A stretch of DNA of 64,000 nt from Streptomyces sp. H27-H5 (GTDB lineage: Bacteria; Actinomycetota; Actinomycetes; Streptomycetales; Streptomycetaceae), in assembly GCF_026627505.1 (NCBI RefSeq), contig NZ_JAPNLK010000029.1, positions 24,124 through 88,123 of the forward strand. Direction: 5' to 3'. The translations under genes were made by a program, and so were the position numbers. The number at the start of each line of letters is the position of its first letter. Position 1 is the first letter of the stretch. The notes beneath the pieces were generated by a model, which searched no databases, was not told where the DNA came from, and saw nothing but the letters and a program-made list of their open reading frames with translations. Shown here one piece after another: positions 10,938 through 19,940 of this stretch.

Positions 10938-11513
10938 TCACCCGTAGGTGTCGCCCGGCCCCGTGCTGCCCGGCGCGCGCCACGGCCCGTGCCGCTTCGG
11001 CCGGCCACCCGGACCCGACACCTTGATCATCCGTACGGTGCCCTGCCCCAGCTCGGCGTTCAGCCGCGCCACGAGCTGCGGAGCCAGCAGTTTCAGCTGC
11101 GCCGCCCATGCCGAGGAGTCACACCGCACATGAAGCTCACGGTCCTCGTACCGCTCCGGTTCACAGTGCGCGGCGATCTCCGGGCCGACGATCTCCGACC
11201 AGCGCTCCATGACGCCCGCCACCGCCATCGGCATCTCCCAGCCGCGTTCCGTGCGCAGCCGGTCCAGCGCGGCCATCAACGGCATCGGGTCCCGGCCGTC
11301 GGCGCGGGCGCCGGACCGCAGGCCGGGCTGCTGCTGCCGCTTCCTGCCCGTCGCCGCGTTGCCGCGGGCCCGAGCCTGTTCGCGCGCCGCCGCCAGCGCC
11401 TGTCGCGCCAGGTCCACCCCGGAGGGTTCCGGGACCTTGCGCTCCGGTTGCTTCTGTTCCGGCCGCTTCGCCCCGGGGCTCTTCTCGCCCGGGCTCTTCT
11501 CGTGATCGCTCAC
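10938..11513 (-). CDS. dciA: DciA/DUF721-family protein, probable DnaB helicase loader
   Basis: 191 residues from GTG at 11513, overlapping the recF stop by 4 nt (GTGA), so translationally coupled. The N-terminal 90 residues are Lys/Pro/Gln-rich and disordered; the C-terminal half (from about residue 75, MPLMAALDRLRTERGW) is the DUF721/DciA fold, with conserved MERWSEIVGPEIAAHCEP and LAPQLVARLNAELG. DciA proteins load the replicative helicase DnaB in bacteria lacking DnaC/DnaI. Position between recF and gyrB is conserved in actinobacteria, and dnaB itself lies in this window at 50105. Confidence 0.9.
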   Translation of the reverse strand: MSDHEKSPGEKSPGAKRPEQKQPERKVPEPSGVDLARQALAAAREQARARGNAATGRKRQQQPGLRSGARADGRDPMPLMAALDRLRTERGWEMPMAVAGVMERWSEIVGPEIAAHCEPERYEDRELHVRCDSSAWAAQLKLLAPQLVARLNAELGQGTVRMIKVSGPGGRPKRHGPWRAPGSTGPGDTYG

Positions 11514-12646
11514 AGTCGGGTCACCTCACCGCCGGACACCCCGAACCGCGTGCCCGCCAGCACCCCCGGGACGTCGTCGTCCACCGCCGCGGTCACCAGG
11601 ACCTGTTCCCCCCGGGACACCAGTTCGGCCAGCCGCTCCCGGCGCCTGCTGTCCAGCTCCGCGAACACGTCGTCGAGGATCAGCACCGGCTCGCTGCCCT
11701 CGGAGCGCAGCAGCTCGTACGAGGCCAGGCGCAGCGCCAGCGCGTACGACCAGGACTCGCCGTGGCTCGCGTAGCCCTTCGCCGGCAGCTCGCCGAGCCG
11801 CAGCAGCACGTCGTCGCGGTGCGGCCCCACCAGGGTCACGCCCCGCTCGATCTCCTGCTTGCGCACGTCGGCGAGCGCCGCCAGGACGACCTCGTACAGG
11901 GCCTCTCGCGTGCGCGCCTCGCCGCTGTCCACCGCTTCGCCGGCCGAGGACTTGTACGTCAACCCGAGCGGTCCGCCGCCGGGCGCGAGCTGTTCGTACG
12001 CCTTGTCGGCCAGCGGCAACAGGGTGGCGATCAGGTCGAGGCGCCGGGCCAGGAGTTCCGCGCCCGCGCGGGCGAGGTGCTGGTCCCACACGTCGAGGGT
12101 GGACAGGTCCATGGACCGGCCGCCGTGCCGGCGCGCCATGGCCGCCGACTTGAGCAGGGTGTTGCGCTGCTTCAGCACGCGTTCGTAGTCGGAGCGGACG
12201 GCGGCCATGCGGGGCGAGCGGGCGGTGACCAGCTCGTCGAGGAAGCGGCGGCGCTCACCGGGGTCGCCCTTGACCAGCGCCAGGTCCTCGGGCGCGAACA
12301 GCACCGTCCGGACGATCCCCAGCACGTCCCGGGGCCTGACCTGCGAGGACCGGTTGATCCGGGCGCGGTTCGCGCGGCCCGGGTTCAGCTCCAGTTCGAC
12401 GAGCTGCTGCCGTTCGCCCTGGGTGACGGCGGCCCGGATCACGGCCCGCTCCGCGCCCATTCGGACCAGCGGGGCGTCCGAGGACACCCGGTGGCTGCCC
12501 AGGGTGGCCAGATAGCCGATGGCCTCGACCAGGTTGGTCTTGCCCTGACCGTTCGGGCCCACGAAAGCGGTGACGCCCGGACCGAGGGGAACCTCGGCCC
12601 GGGCGTACGAGCGGAAGTCGGCCAGTGAGAGATGCGAAACGTGCAT
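11510..12646 (-). CDS. recF: DNA replication and repair protein RecF
   Basis: 378 residues from ATG at 12646, preceded by GGGGAGG about 10 nt upstream. Walker A is GPNGQGKTN (about residues 30-38), Walker B is LILDDVFAELD, and the SMC-like signature region precedes it. RecF acts with RecO and RecR to load RecA at gapped DNA. The protein is full length. It overlaps dciA by 4 nt and lies 100 nt downstream of gnd on the same strand. Confidence 0.98.
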   Translation of the reverse strand: MHVSHLSLADFRSYARAEVPLGPGVTAFVGPNGQGKTNLVEAIGYLATLGSHRVSSDAPLVRMGAERAVIRAAVTQGERQQLVELELNPGRANRARINRSSQVRPRDVLGIVRTVLFAPEDLALVKGDPGERRRFLDELVTARSPRMAAVRSDYERVLKQRNTLLKSAAMARRHGGRSMDLSTLDVWDQHLARAGAELLARRLDLIATLLPLADKAYEQLAPGGGPLGLTYKSSAGEAVDSGEARTREALYEVVLAALADVRKQEIERGVTLVGPHRDDVLLRLGELPAKGYASHGESWSYALALRLASYELLRSEGSEPVLILDDVFAELDSRRRERLAELVSRGEQVLVTAAVDDDVPGVLAGTRFGVSGGEVTRL

Positions 12647-12746
12647 ATGGCGCCGACCTCCCCCGGCTTCCTGCTTCTCGCTGTGGTGCTGTGGTCGTCT
12701 GGTGCGGCCCGGTGGCACGGCCGCGCCGGCCACCGGGCCTTGCCGG

Positions 12747-13622
12747 CTAGACCTTCTCGACCGCGTGGCCGCCGAACTGGTTGCGCAGCGCGGCGATCAT
12801 CTTCATCTGCGGGGAGTCGTCCTGACGGGACGCGAAGCGGGCGAACAGCGACGCGGTGATCGCGGGCAGCGGCACGGCGTTGTCGATGGCAGCCTCGACC
12901 GTCCAGCGGCCCTCGCCCGAGTCCGCCGCGAAGCCGCGCAGCTGCTGCAGGTGCTCGTCCTCGTCCAGCGCGTTCACGGCGAGGTCCAGCAGCCAGGAAC
13001 GGATGACCGTCCCCTCCTGCCAGGACCGGAACACCTCGCGGACGTCGGTGACCGAGTCCACCGCCTCCAGCAGCTCCCAGCCCTCGGCGTAGGCCTGCAT
13101 CATGGCGTACTCGATGCCGTTGTGGACCATCTTCGCGAAGTGGCCGGCGCCGACCTTGCCCGCGTGCACGGAGCCGAAGTCGCCCTCGGGCTTGAGGGCG
13201 TCGAACACCGGCTGGACCGCGGCGACGTGGTCCTTGTCGCCGCCGTACATCAGCGCGTAGCCGTTCGCCAGGCCCCACACGCCGCCGGAGACGCCGCAGT
13301 CGACGAAGCCGATGCCCTTGGCCTTGAGCTCCTCGGCGTGCTTCTCGTCGTCGGTCCAGCGGGAGTTGCCGCCGTCCACGACGACGTCGCCGGGCGAGAG
13401 CAGCTCGCCGAGCTCGTCGATGGTGGACTGCGTCGCCGCACCTGCCGGGACCATCACCCACACCACGCGGGGGGCCTGCAGGCTGTCCACGAGTTCCCGC
13501 AGGCTGTGGACATCGGCGAGGTCAGGGTTGCGGTCGTATCCGATGACGGTGTGGCCTGCGCGGCGGATGCGCTCGCGCATGTTGCCGCCCATCTTGCCGA
13601 GACCGACGAGACCAAGCTCCAT
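12747..13622 (-). CDS. gnd: 6-phosphogluconate dehydrogenase, short form
   Basis: 291 residues, the short (YqeC/GndA-type) 6-phosphogluconate dehydrogenase rather than the roughly 470-residue classical enzyme. It oxidatively decarboxylates 6-phosphogluconate to ribulose 5-phosphate in the pentose phosphate pathway. It has a Rossmann motif GLVGLGKMGGNM at the N-terminus, substrate-binding DGGNSRWTDDEKHA, and the catalytic Lys/Asn region GAGHFAKMVHNGIEYAMMQ. Insertion of gnd between dnaN and recF is characteristic of Streptomyces origins. Co-factor preference (NAD versus NADP) cannot be settled by eye. Confidence 0.95.
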   Translation of the reverse strand: MELGLVGLGKMGGNMRERIRRAGHTVIGYDRNPDLADVHSLRELVDSLQAPRVVWVMVPAGAATQSTIDELGELLSPGDVVVDGGNSRWTDDEKHAEELKAKGIGFVDCGVSGGVWGLANGYALMYGGDKDHVAAVQPVFDALKPEGDFGSVHAGKVGAGHFAKMVHNGIEYAMMQAYAEGWELLEAVDSVTDVREVFRSWQEGTVIRSWLLDLAVNALDEDEHLQQLRGFAADSGEGRWTVEAAIDNAVPLPAITASLFARFASRQDDSPQMKMIAALRNQFGGHAVEKV

Positions 13623-13754
13623 CAGGTGGTTCCTTAAGCGTTGTGGCCGTCTGTGCCGGGGGCCCTGGAGTATCGGGGTCCGCCCCGGGATCCGAGCCTA
13701 CGCCGGGCCGCGCCCCGGGGCGCCACGGACGCCCCGGGGCGGGCGCCGGACGCC

Positions 13755-13792
13755 GTCGGGCCCGGCCTCGCGGTGGCGAGGCCGGGCCCGAC
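13755..13792 (-). terminator. Strong hairpin downstream of dnaN
   Basis: A 17-bp perfect inverted repeat (13755-13771 with 13776-13792, 4-nt loop) lies 10 nt past the dnaN stop. It probably separates dnaN from gnd-recF transcription. Confidence 0.8.
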
Positions 13793-13801
13793 GGGACGGA
13801 C

Positions 13802-14932
13802 TCAACCGGACAGGCGCACCGGCATGATCAGGTACTTGTAGGCCTCGTCGGCCTCCGCATCGATCGCCGGGCGGCCGCTGAGCAGCGCCGGCTTGGTCGA
13901 CGTGGTGAAGCTGAGCTGCGCGACGGGCGAGTCGATCGCGCTCAGACCGTCCAGCAGGAAGGTCGGGTTGAAGGCGATCGAGATGTCGTCGCCGTCCAGT
14001 TTCGCGTCGACGCGCTCCACAGCCTGTGCGTCGTCGGAGGAGCCGGCCTCCAGGATCAGCACGCCCTGCTCAAAGCTCAGGCGAACCGGGGTGTTGCGCT
14101 CGGCGACCAGGGCGACGCGCTTGACGGCCTCGACGAAGGGCGCCGTCTCGATCACCGCGATGGAGTTGAACTCCGTCGGGAAGAGCGTGCGGTACTTCGG
14201 CAGGTCGCCTTCGAGCAGCCGGGTGGTGGTGCGGCGGCCCGCGCCCTCGAAGCCGATGAGGCCCTCACCGGCGCCGGAGCCCGACAGGGCCAGGGTGACG
14301 GTGTCGCCGCTGGTCAGGGACTTGGCGGTGTCCAGGAGCGTCTTGGCGGGCACCAGGGCCACGGCCGAGGCGTCCGGGTTCTCCGGCTTCCAGAGGAACT
14401 CGCGGACCGCGAAGCGGTAGCGGTCGGTGGAGGCCAGGGTGACGCGGTCGCCCTCGATCTCGATGCGGACACCGGTCAGCACGGGCAGCGTGTCGTCACG
14501 GCCGGCGGCGATGGCGACCTGGGCCGCGGCGGAGGCGAAGACCTCGCCGGGCACGGTGCCGGTCGCGGTCGGCATCTGCGGCAGCGTCGGGTATTCCTCC
14601 ACAGGCAGGGTGTGGAGTGTGAATCGCGAGGAGCCACAGACCACGGTCGCCCGTACACCGTCTGTGGAAATCTCCACCGGGCGGTTCGGGAGGGCCCGGC
14701 AGATGTCGGCGAGCAGCCGGCCGGAGACCAGGACGGTGCCGTCCTCCTCGACGTCCGCCTCGACGGAGACGCGGGCCGAGACCTCGTAGTCGAAGCCGGA
14801 GAGCGACAGGGTGCCCTCCTCGGCCTTCAGCAGCAGGCCCGCGAGAACGGGCACCGGCGGCCGGGCCGGGAGGCTGCGGGCCGCCCAAGCCACCGCCTCC
14901 GCGAGTACGTCGCGCTCCACCCGGATCTTCAC
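13802..14932 (-). CDS. dnaN: DNA polymerase III beta sliding clamp
   Basis: 376 residues from GTG at 14932 with AGGAGG ideally spaced upstream; this length matches other Streptomyces clamps. It forms the ring-shaped dimer that tethers DNA polymerase to the template and binds clamp-binding motifs of partner proteins. Three repeated clamp folds are visible, and the C-terminus YLIMPVRLSG matches the conserved clamp ending. It flanks oriC on the side opposite dnaA, the standard actinobacterial arrangement. Confidence 0.99.
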   Translation of the reverse strand: MKIRVERDVLAEAVAWAARSLPARPPVPVLAGLLLKAEEGTLSLSGFDYEVSARVSVEADVEEDGTVLVSGRLLADICRALPNRPVEISTDGVRATVVCGSSRFTLHTLPVEEYPTLPQMPTATGTVPGEVFASAAAQVAIAAGRDDTLPVLTGVRIEIEGDRVTLASTDRYRFAVREFLWKPENPDASAVALVPAKTLLDTAKSLTSGDTVTLALSGSGAGEGLIGFEGAGRRTTTRLLEGDLPKYRTLFPTEFNSIAVIETAPFVEAVKRVALVAERNTPVRLSFEQGVLILEAGSSDDAQAVERVDAKLDGDDISIAFNPTFLLDGLSAIDSPVAQLSFTTSTKPALLSGRPAIDAEADEAYKYLIMPVRLSG

Positions 14933-15834
14933 CGGAACCGCCTCCTGCTGTTGCTCGCTCGTCTGCCGGCCTTCGTCGTCGGCTCGATGGCTCGCTGTCC
15001 CGACGGACCGAGGCCTCGATGCCGGGGACCAGTCTGACGTACGGCGCCGACACTCGTTGCTGCCGGCGGTCAAGTCGGAAGCGAGGTGTCGGGGCGGCTG
15101 TCCTCCGAGTTGTGCACAGGACCTGCTTGAAAACCGAATCCGAGCTAACTCTCTATGGGGGTAGTAGTAGGGCCTGTGGAAACGGTGGATAAGCCCGTTC
15201 TCGCAGGTCAGCCCGCGTTTTTTATCCCCACACCCTGTGGGCGACACCGGTGGACAACACGGTGTCTCTGTGGAGAACGAAAAGTTCTGCACAGGCCATC
15301 CCCAGATGACCCTCACTACTCCACAGGTGTGTCCCCAGCTTTTCCCCAGTACTCCACAGACCAAACGTCGACTTCCGTGTGACCGCTTTCACTCCGGACG
15401 GTGACAGGGGGCTCCTCGTTGCCGAACAGTGGACAACGGTGTGGAGAAGTCCTCCACCCCTGTGCACAGGATGCGGGAACCTGTGGGTCGGCGGTGGACA
15501 GAGAGGTGGACGGGGCTGTGGATATTTTCTTTGCCCACAGGCTGTGGATGGCCTTTGCGCACAATTCCACAGGCGGCTGAGCTGCGCTGATGGCCCCTCA
15601 ACCTGCACTCCTGTGGACAGATTGTGGGTGACGGAACCTGTCCCCAGGCTGTGGACGGAAGAAAGTCAGCCAATCTGTGGATGACGCGCTCCGTTGGGGG
15701 CGTATTCGAACAGGGGAGGGGCGCACGGACGAAGAAGGGCGCCCCCGCTGTGGTCCGGGAGCGCCCTGTAAACGGGTTTGAGGGGCCCTCACGGGACCTT
15801 CGTGGGGCCCGCGCACGGCTCCGGAGAGCCGGCG
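14933..15834. other. oriC: Chromosomal replication origin oriC
   Basis: The 902-bp non-coding region between dnaN and dnaA is packed with 9-mers close to the Streptomyces DnaA box TTGTCCACA, in both orientations, between about 15175 and 15684. Starts include 15175, 15184, 15222, 15236, 15249, 15269, 15317, 15350, 15428, 15440, 15493, 15517, 15543, 15612, 15638, 15650 and 15676. The best have one mismatch (GGTGGACAA at 15249, AGTGGACAA at 15428, TGTGGATAT at 15517, TGTGGACAG at 15612). A T6 tract lies at about 15218-15223. There is no strongly AT-rich unwinding element, as is usual for this genus. Confidence 0.95.
15736..15767 (-). terminator. Hairpin downstream of dnaA
   Basis: AGGGCGC (15736-15742) plus CCCG pair with CGGG plus GCGCCCT (15761-15767), with one mismatch, about 70 nt past the dnaA stop. 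It probably shields oriC from dnaA read-through. Confidence 0.5.
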
Positions 15835-17637
15835 TCAGGCGTTCTTGATGCGGTTGGTGAGCTCCGTGACCTGGTTGTAGATGGAGCGCCGTTCCGCCAT
15901 CAGGGCGCGGATCTTGCGGTCCGCGTGCATGACGGTGGTGTGGTCGCGGCCGCCGAACTGCGCCCCGATCTTGGGGAGGGAGAGGTCGGTGAGCTCCCGA
16001 CACAGGTACATGGCGATCTGTCGGGCGGTGACCAGGACCCGGCTGCGCGAGGAGCCGCAGAGGTCGTCGACCGTGAGCCCGAAGTAGTCCGCGGTGGCGG
16101 CCATGATGTCGGAGGCGGTGATCTCGGGCGCGCTGTCCTCTCCGCCCGGGATCAGGTTCTTGAGGACGTCCTCCGTCAGGCCCAGGTCCACCGGCTGCCG
16201 ATTGAGGCTGGCGAACGCGGTGACCCGGATCAGCGCCCCCTCCAACTCACGGATGTTGCGCGAGATGCGTGAGGCGATGAACTCCAGCACCTCCGGCGGG
16301 GCGTTGAGCTGCTCCTGTACGGCCTTCTTGCGCAGGATCGCGATGCGGGTCTCCAGCTCGGGCGGCTGGACGTCGGTGATCAGGCCCCACTCGAAGCGGT
16401 TGCGCAGCCGGTCCTCCAGGGTGACCAGCTGCTTGGGCGGCCGGTCGGAGGACAGCACGATCTGCTTGTTGGCGTTGTGGAGCGTGTTGAAGGTGTGGAA
16501 GAACTCCTCCTGCGTCGACTCCTTGCTCGCGAGGAACTGGATGTCGTCGACCAGCAGGATGTCCATCTCGCGGTAGCGCTTGCGGAAGGCGTCGCCCTTG
16601 CCGTCGCGGATGGAGTTGATGAACTCGTTGGTGAACTCCTCCGAGCTCACGTAGCGCACCCGGGTACCGGGATAGAGGCTCCGTGCGTAGTGCCCGATGG
16701 CGTGCAGCAGGTGCGTCTTGCCGAGCCCCGACTCCCCGTAGATGAAGAGGGGGTTGTACGCCTTCGCCGGCGCCTCGGCGACGGCCACCGCGGCGGCGTG
16801 CGCGAAGCGGTTGGAGGCGCCGATGACGAAGGTGTCGAAGAGGTACTTGGGGTTCAGTCTGGCGGTCGGCTCCAGCGGGCCCGAGGTGGAGCCGCCGGAC
16901 GGGGCCGAGGGCGCCGGCCGGTTGGGGATCTGGCGCTGCTGCGGCTGCTCGTACTGCTGTCGTTCGTACCCGTGCTGCTGGTGCGAGTCCTGCTGCTCGT
17001 ACGAGGACTGCTCGTACTTCTGCTGCTCGTAGCCGCCCTGGTCGTATCCCGAGGGCTCGGACTGCTGGAGGTAGCCGGGCTGGGGAGAGGCGTACGGGTC
17101 ACGGTCGGGGAAGCCGCCGAGACGGGGCTGCTGCCAGCCGTAGTCGTCCTGTTGACCACCGCGGGGCCAGGCGCCGGGCTCGGGGCGCTGCTGCTGGTAG
17201 TCCGGGTAGGCGGGCCGGGCGGTCGGCAACTGGTCGTCGCTGGGACCGGTGTGGCCCCCGGGACCGTTGTGACCCGTATGACCGGTGTGGCCGCCGGGGC
17301 GCTGGCCGCCGTACGGCTCGTAGGACTCGCGCTGCTGGGAGGAGGGGGTGGGCGCCGGCTCGCCGGCGGAGTCGTCCACCGTGATCGCGATCCGGATCGG
17401 GCGCCCGCACTCGCGACTGAGCGCGTCACTGATGAGCGGCGCGAGGCGACCTTCGAGAACGCGTTTGCCCCATTCGTTGGGGACGGCGAGCAAGGCGGTG
17501 TCGGCGACGAGCGCGAGGGGCTGGCAGCGTTCGACCCACTGCTTGTCCTTCGGCTCGATACCTTGCTGCCCCTCTCCGAGGAGCTTCTCGAGCACGCGTG
17601 GCCACACTGCGGCAAGATCGGCAGGTACGTCAGCCAC
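15835..17637 (-). CDS. dnaA: Chromosomal replication initiator DnaA
   Basis: 600 residues from GTG at 17637. Domain I (1-85) is the helicase/partner domain. Domain II (about 88-258) is very long and disordered, rich in Gln, Tyr, Gly and Pro with repeated YEQ(Q) units at about 203-232. Domain III is the AAA+ ATPase with Walker A GESGLGKTH (301-309) and Walker B LLVDDIQFL. Domain IV carries the box-binding signature GGRDHTTVMHADRKI. It binds the boxes in oriC and opens the duplex. Long domain II is typical of Streptomyces. A perfect DnaA box lies upstream (17755), consistent with autoregulation. The ribosome-binding site is weak. Confidence 0.98.
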   Translation of the reverse strand: MADVPADLAAVWPRVLEKLLGEGQQGIEPKDKQWVERCQPLALVADTALLAVPNEWGKRVLEGRLAPLISDALSRECGRPIRIAITVDDSAGEPAPTPSSQQRESYEPYGGQRPGGHTGHTGHNGPGGHTGPSDDQLPTARPAYPDYQQQRPEPGAWPRGGQQDDYGWQQPRLGGFPDRDPYASPQPGYLQQSEPSGYDQGGYEQQKYEQSSYEQQDSHQQHGYERQQYEQPQQRQIPNRPAPSAPSGGSTSGPLEPTARLNPKYLFDTFVIGASNRFAHAAAVAVAEAPAKAYNPLFIYGESGLGKTHLLHAIGHYARSLYPGTRVRYVSSEEFTNEFINSIRDGKGDAFRKRYREMDILLVDDIQFLASKESTQEEFFHTFNTLHNANKQIVLSSDRPPKQLVTLEDRLRNRFEWGLITDVQPPELETRIAILRKKAVQEQLNAPPEVLEFIASRISRNIRELEGALIRVTAFASLNRQPVDLGLTEDVLKNLIPGGEDSAPEITASDIMAATADYFGLTVDDLCGSSRSRVLVTARQIAMYLCRELTDLSLPKIGAQFGGRDHTTVMHADRKIRALMAERRSIYNQVTELTNRIKNA

Positions 17638-18003
17638 AGAGCACGCTCTCTCACAGGTCCCGGTCCCACGAATGTGTGGTTCTTTGGGACGGTCGGGACA
17701 AAAAAATCCGGGATCAGGCAACGGTAGTCAGGCCGGTGGGTAGGGTTCAAGTCGTTGTCCACAGCCTGTGCACAGTGTGGGGCCACCGAGGCTCGGTTTG
17801 ACCGGATGGCGTAGCCGCGCGTACCGTGACGAGGTCGAGTTGTCGATGGCTGCTGCCGCCTGCCTACCGATGGGCGAAGATCACACACAGTGATCATGTA
17901 GCGGTGCCACTCGGGCGAACACGCGAGTTTCATCTCCTTCGTGGGCGCACGGTGACAGCCAGGCGATGTCCCGCCACAACGATTCATTCTCTGGAGCCCC
18001 CGA
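17638..18003. promoter_or_regulatory. Divergent dnaA/rpmH promoter region
   Basis: 366 bp with no gene. It must hold the promoters for dnaA (minus) and rpmH-rnpA (plus). A consensus DnaA box lies at 17755-17763, followed by a related CTGTGCACAG sequence at 17765-17774. The rpmH ribosome-binding site GGAG lies about 8 nt before its GTG. Core promoter hexamers were not assigned with confidence. Confidence 0.7.
17755..17763 (+). promoter_or_regulatory. DnaA box, TTGTCCACA, upstream of dnaA
   Basis: This is an exact match to the Streptomyces DnaA-box consensus, 118 nt upstream of the dnaA start. DnaA autoregulation through boxes in its own promoter is established in Streptomyces; here it is inferred from the sequence. 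Confidence 0.8.
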
Positions 18004-18141
18004 GTGAGCAAGCGCACCTTCCAGCCGAACAACCGCCGTCGTGCCAAGACCCACGGCTTCCGCCTGCGGATGCGTACCCGTGCCGGCCGCGCGATTCTCG
18101 CGAACCGCCGCGGCAAGGGCCGCGCCGCCCTTTCCGCGTAA
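18004..18141 (+). CDS. rpmH: 50S ribosomal protein L34
   Basis: 45 residues from GTG at 18004 (GGAG about 8 nt upstream). It begins VSKRTFQPNNRRRAKTHGF and ends GKGRAALSA, the conserved L34 sequence, with very high Arg/Lys content for rRNA binding. It is divergent from dnaA and 22 nt upstream of rnpA, the classic rpmH-rnpA pair. Confidence 0.98.
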   Translation: MSKRTFQPNNRRRAKTHGFRLRMRTRAGRAILANRRGKGRAALSA

Positions 18142-18163
18142 CCCACACGCAGGTCGTGACGTC

Positions 18164-18538
18164 GTGCTGTCTCCCGAAAATCGGCTGAGGCGGCGCGAGG
18201 ACTTCGCGAGCGCGGTACGACGGGGCCGGCGGGCAGGACGCCCGCTTCTCGTCGTACACCTACGTACCAGCGGTGCAACGGACCCGCACGAGCCGGGGGA
18301 GATCGATCCCTCGACGCGTGCGGGTTTCGTCGTCAGCAAGGCTGTCGGCAACGCTGTCGTACGCAACCGGGTCAAGCGCCGTTTGCGCCATCTTGTCCGC
18401 GAACGGCTCCCTCAGCTCCCCGCCGGTAGCCTGGTGGTGGTGCGGGCCTTGCCCGGTTCGGGTGATGCCGGCCTCGACGAGCTGGCCCGTGACCTGGATG
18501 CCGCCCTGCAGCGGCTACTGGGAGGCGCGGCTCGATGA
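18164..18538 (+). CDS. rnpA: Ribonuclease P protein component
   Basis: 124 residues from GTG at 18164 (VLSPENRLRRREDF). It binds the RNase P RNA and assists 5' maturation of tRNAs. The conserved RNR box is present as VGNAVVRNRVKRRLRHLVRE, and the N-terminal F(A/R)xxxRxGRR region as FASAVRRGRRAG. The frame is open upstream across rpmH, but the start chosen gives the normal family length. Its end overlaps yidD by 4 nt. Confidence 0.97.
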   Translation: MLSPENRLRRREDFASAVRRGRRAGRPLLVVHLRTSGATDPHEPGEIDPSTRAGFVVSKAVGNAVVRNRVKRRLRHLVRERLPQLPAGSLVVVRALPGSGDAGLDELARDLDAALQRLLGGAAR

Positions 18539-18816
18539 AGTACCCGCTGCTCGCTTTGATCAAGCTGTACCAGTGGACGATCAGTCCGCTGCTCGGGCCG
18601 GTGTGCCGTTACTACCCCTCGTGCTCGCACTACGGGTTCACGGCCATCGACCGGCATGGTGCGGTGAAGGGGACGGTTCTGACCGCCTGGCGGATCCTGC
18701 GGTGCAATCCGTGGTCCCCGGGTGGTGTGGATCATGTCCCACCCCGGAAACGCCCGCGTTGGCACGAGCAGCTGCGCAGTGCGTTGCGTAGATCTCGCAA
18801 TGCTCAAGGAGCCTGA
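18535..18816 (+). CDS. yidD: Membrane protein insertion efficiency factor YidD
   Basis: 93 residues from ATG at 18535, overlapping the rnpA stop (ATGA). It has the signature Cys-rich motif RYYPSCSHY and RCNPWSPGG, and an N-terminal amphipathic helix (LLALIKLYQWTISPLLG). It is a small membrane-associated protein that assists YidC-dependent insertion. The next gene is yidC, 3 nt away. Confidence 0.97.
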   Translation: MKYPLLALIKLYQWTISPLLGPVCRYYPSCSHYGFTAIDRHGAVKGTVLTAWRILRCNPWSPGGVDHVPPRKRPRWHEQLRSALRRSRNAQGA

Positions 18817-18819
18817 TTA

Positions 18820-19926
18820 GTGGACACGATTGCCAGTCTGTTCAGCTTTATCACCACACCCGTGTCATGGATCATCGTCCAGTTCCACACGGTGTACGGC
18901 GCGATCTTCGGCGCCGACAGTGGATGGGCCTGGGGCCTGTCCATCGTGTCCCTGGTGATCTTGATTCGTATCTGCCTGATCCCGCTCTTCGTGAAGCAGA
19001 TCAAGTCGACGCGTGGCATGCAGGCGCTCCAGCCGAAGATGAAGGCGATCCAGGAGCGCTACAAGAACGACAAGCAGCGTCAGTCCGAAGAGATGATGAA
19101 GCTGTACAAGGAGACGGGTACCAACCCGCTCTCCTCGTGCCTTCCCATCCTCGCGCAGTCGCCGTTCTTCTTCGCGCTCTACCACGTGCTCGCGAACATC
19201 GCCAACGGCAAGCCGATCGGCTACATCAACGAGTCGCTGCTGGTGAGCGCCCAGAAGGCGCACATCTTCGGAGCCCCGCTCGCCGCGAAGTTCACGGACA
19301 GCGCCGAGAAGATCGCCAGCCTGGACGCCTCGGTGACCAGCGTTCGCGTCGTGACCGCGGTCATGATCGTGATGATGTCGCTGTCGCAGTTCTACACGCA
19401 GCGCCAGCTGATGCAGAAGAACGTCGACCTCTCGGTCAAGACGCCGTTCATGCAGCAGCAGAAGATGCTGATGTACATCTTCCCGGTGATCTTCGCCGTC
19501 ATGGGCATCAACTTCCCCGTCGGTGTCCTCGTCTACTGGCTGACCACGAACCTGTGGACCATGGGCCAGCAGATGTACGTGATCAACCAGAACCCGACGC
19601 CGGGAAGCAAGGCCCAGGACCAGTACCTGACCCGCCTGGTGAAGCACGTCACCACGCACGGTGCCATCAAGGGCCGGGGCAAGAAGAAGATCGTCGCCGC
19701 GATCGTGGCCAAGGGCCCGGACCGCAACGACAACGAGCGCAAGTTCATCACCGCGCTGACGAAGCAGGGCATGGCCGCGCAGGCGGACGGCTCCGTGATC
19801 AAGAGTTCTGAGGCCACGGCCGATGAGGACGCGGCGAGCGGCGGTGTCGCGACCAAGCGGCAGCAGCCGAAGCGGCAGACGAAGTCGAAGCGTCAGACGC
19901 CCCCCAGCAAGCCCTCCAAGAAGTAG
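18820..19926 (+). CDS. yidC: Membrane protein insertase YidC/OxaI
   Basis: 368 residues from GTG at 18820, three nt after the yidD stop. YidC inserts membrane proteins alone or with SecYEG. About five membrane segments are visible (for example SIVSLVILIRICLIPLF, carrying the conserved hydrophilic-groove Arg, and MYIFPVIFAVMGINFPVG). The C-terminal tail is long, charged and Lys/Arg-rich (KRQTKSKRQTPPSKPSKK), typical of Gram-positive YidC forms that contact ribosomes. It lies in an operon with rnpA, yidD and jag. Confidence 0.98.
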   Translation: MDTIASLFSFITTPVSWIIVQFHTVYGAIFGADSGWAWGLSIVSLVILIRICLIPLFVKQIKSTRGMQALQPKMKAIQERYKNDKQRQSEEMMKLYKETGTNPLSSCLPILAQSPFFFALYHVLANIANGKPIGYINESLLVSAQKAHIFGAPLAAKFTDSAEKIASLDASVTSVRVVTAVMIVMMSLSQFYTQRQLMQKNVDLSVKTPFMQQQKMLMYIFPVIFAVMGINFPVGVLVYWLTTNLWTMGQQMYVINQNPTPGSKAQDQYLTRLVKHVTTHGAIKGRGKKKIVAAIVAKGPDRNDNERKFITALTKQGMAAQADGSVIKSSEATADEDAASGGVATKRQQPKRQTKSKRQTPPSKPSKK

Positions 19927-19940
19927 AAGGAGCCCCTCCC

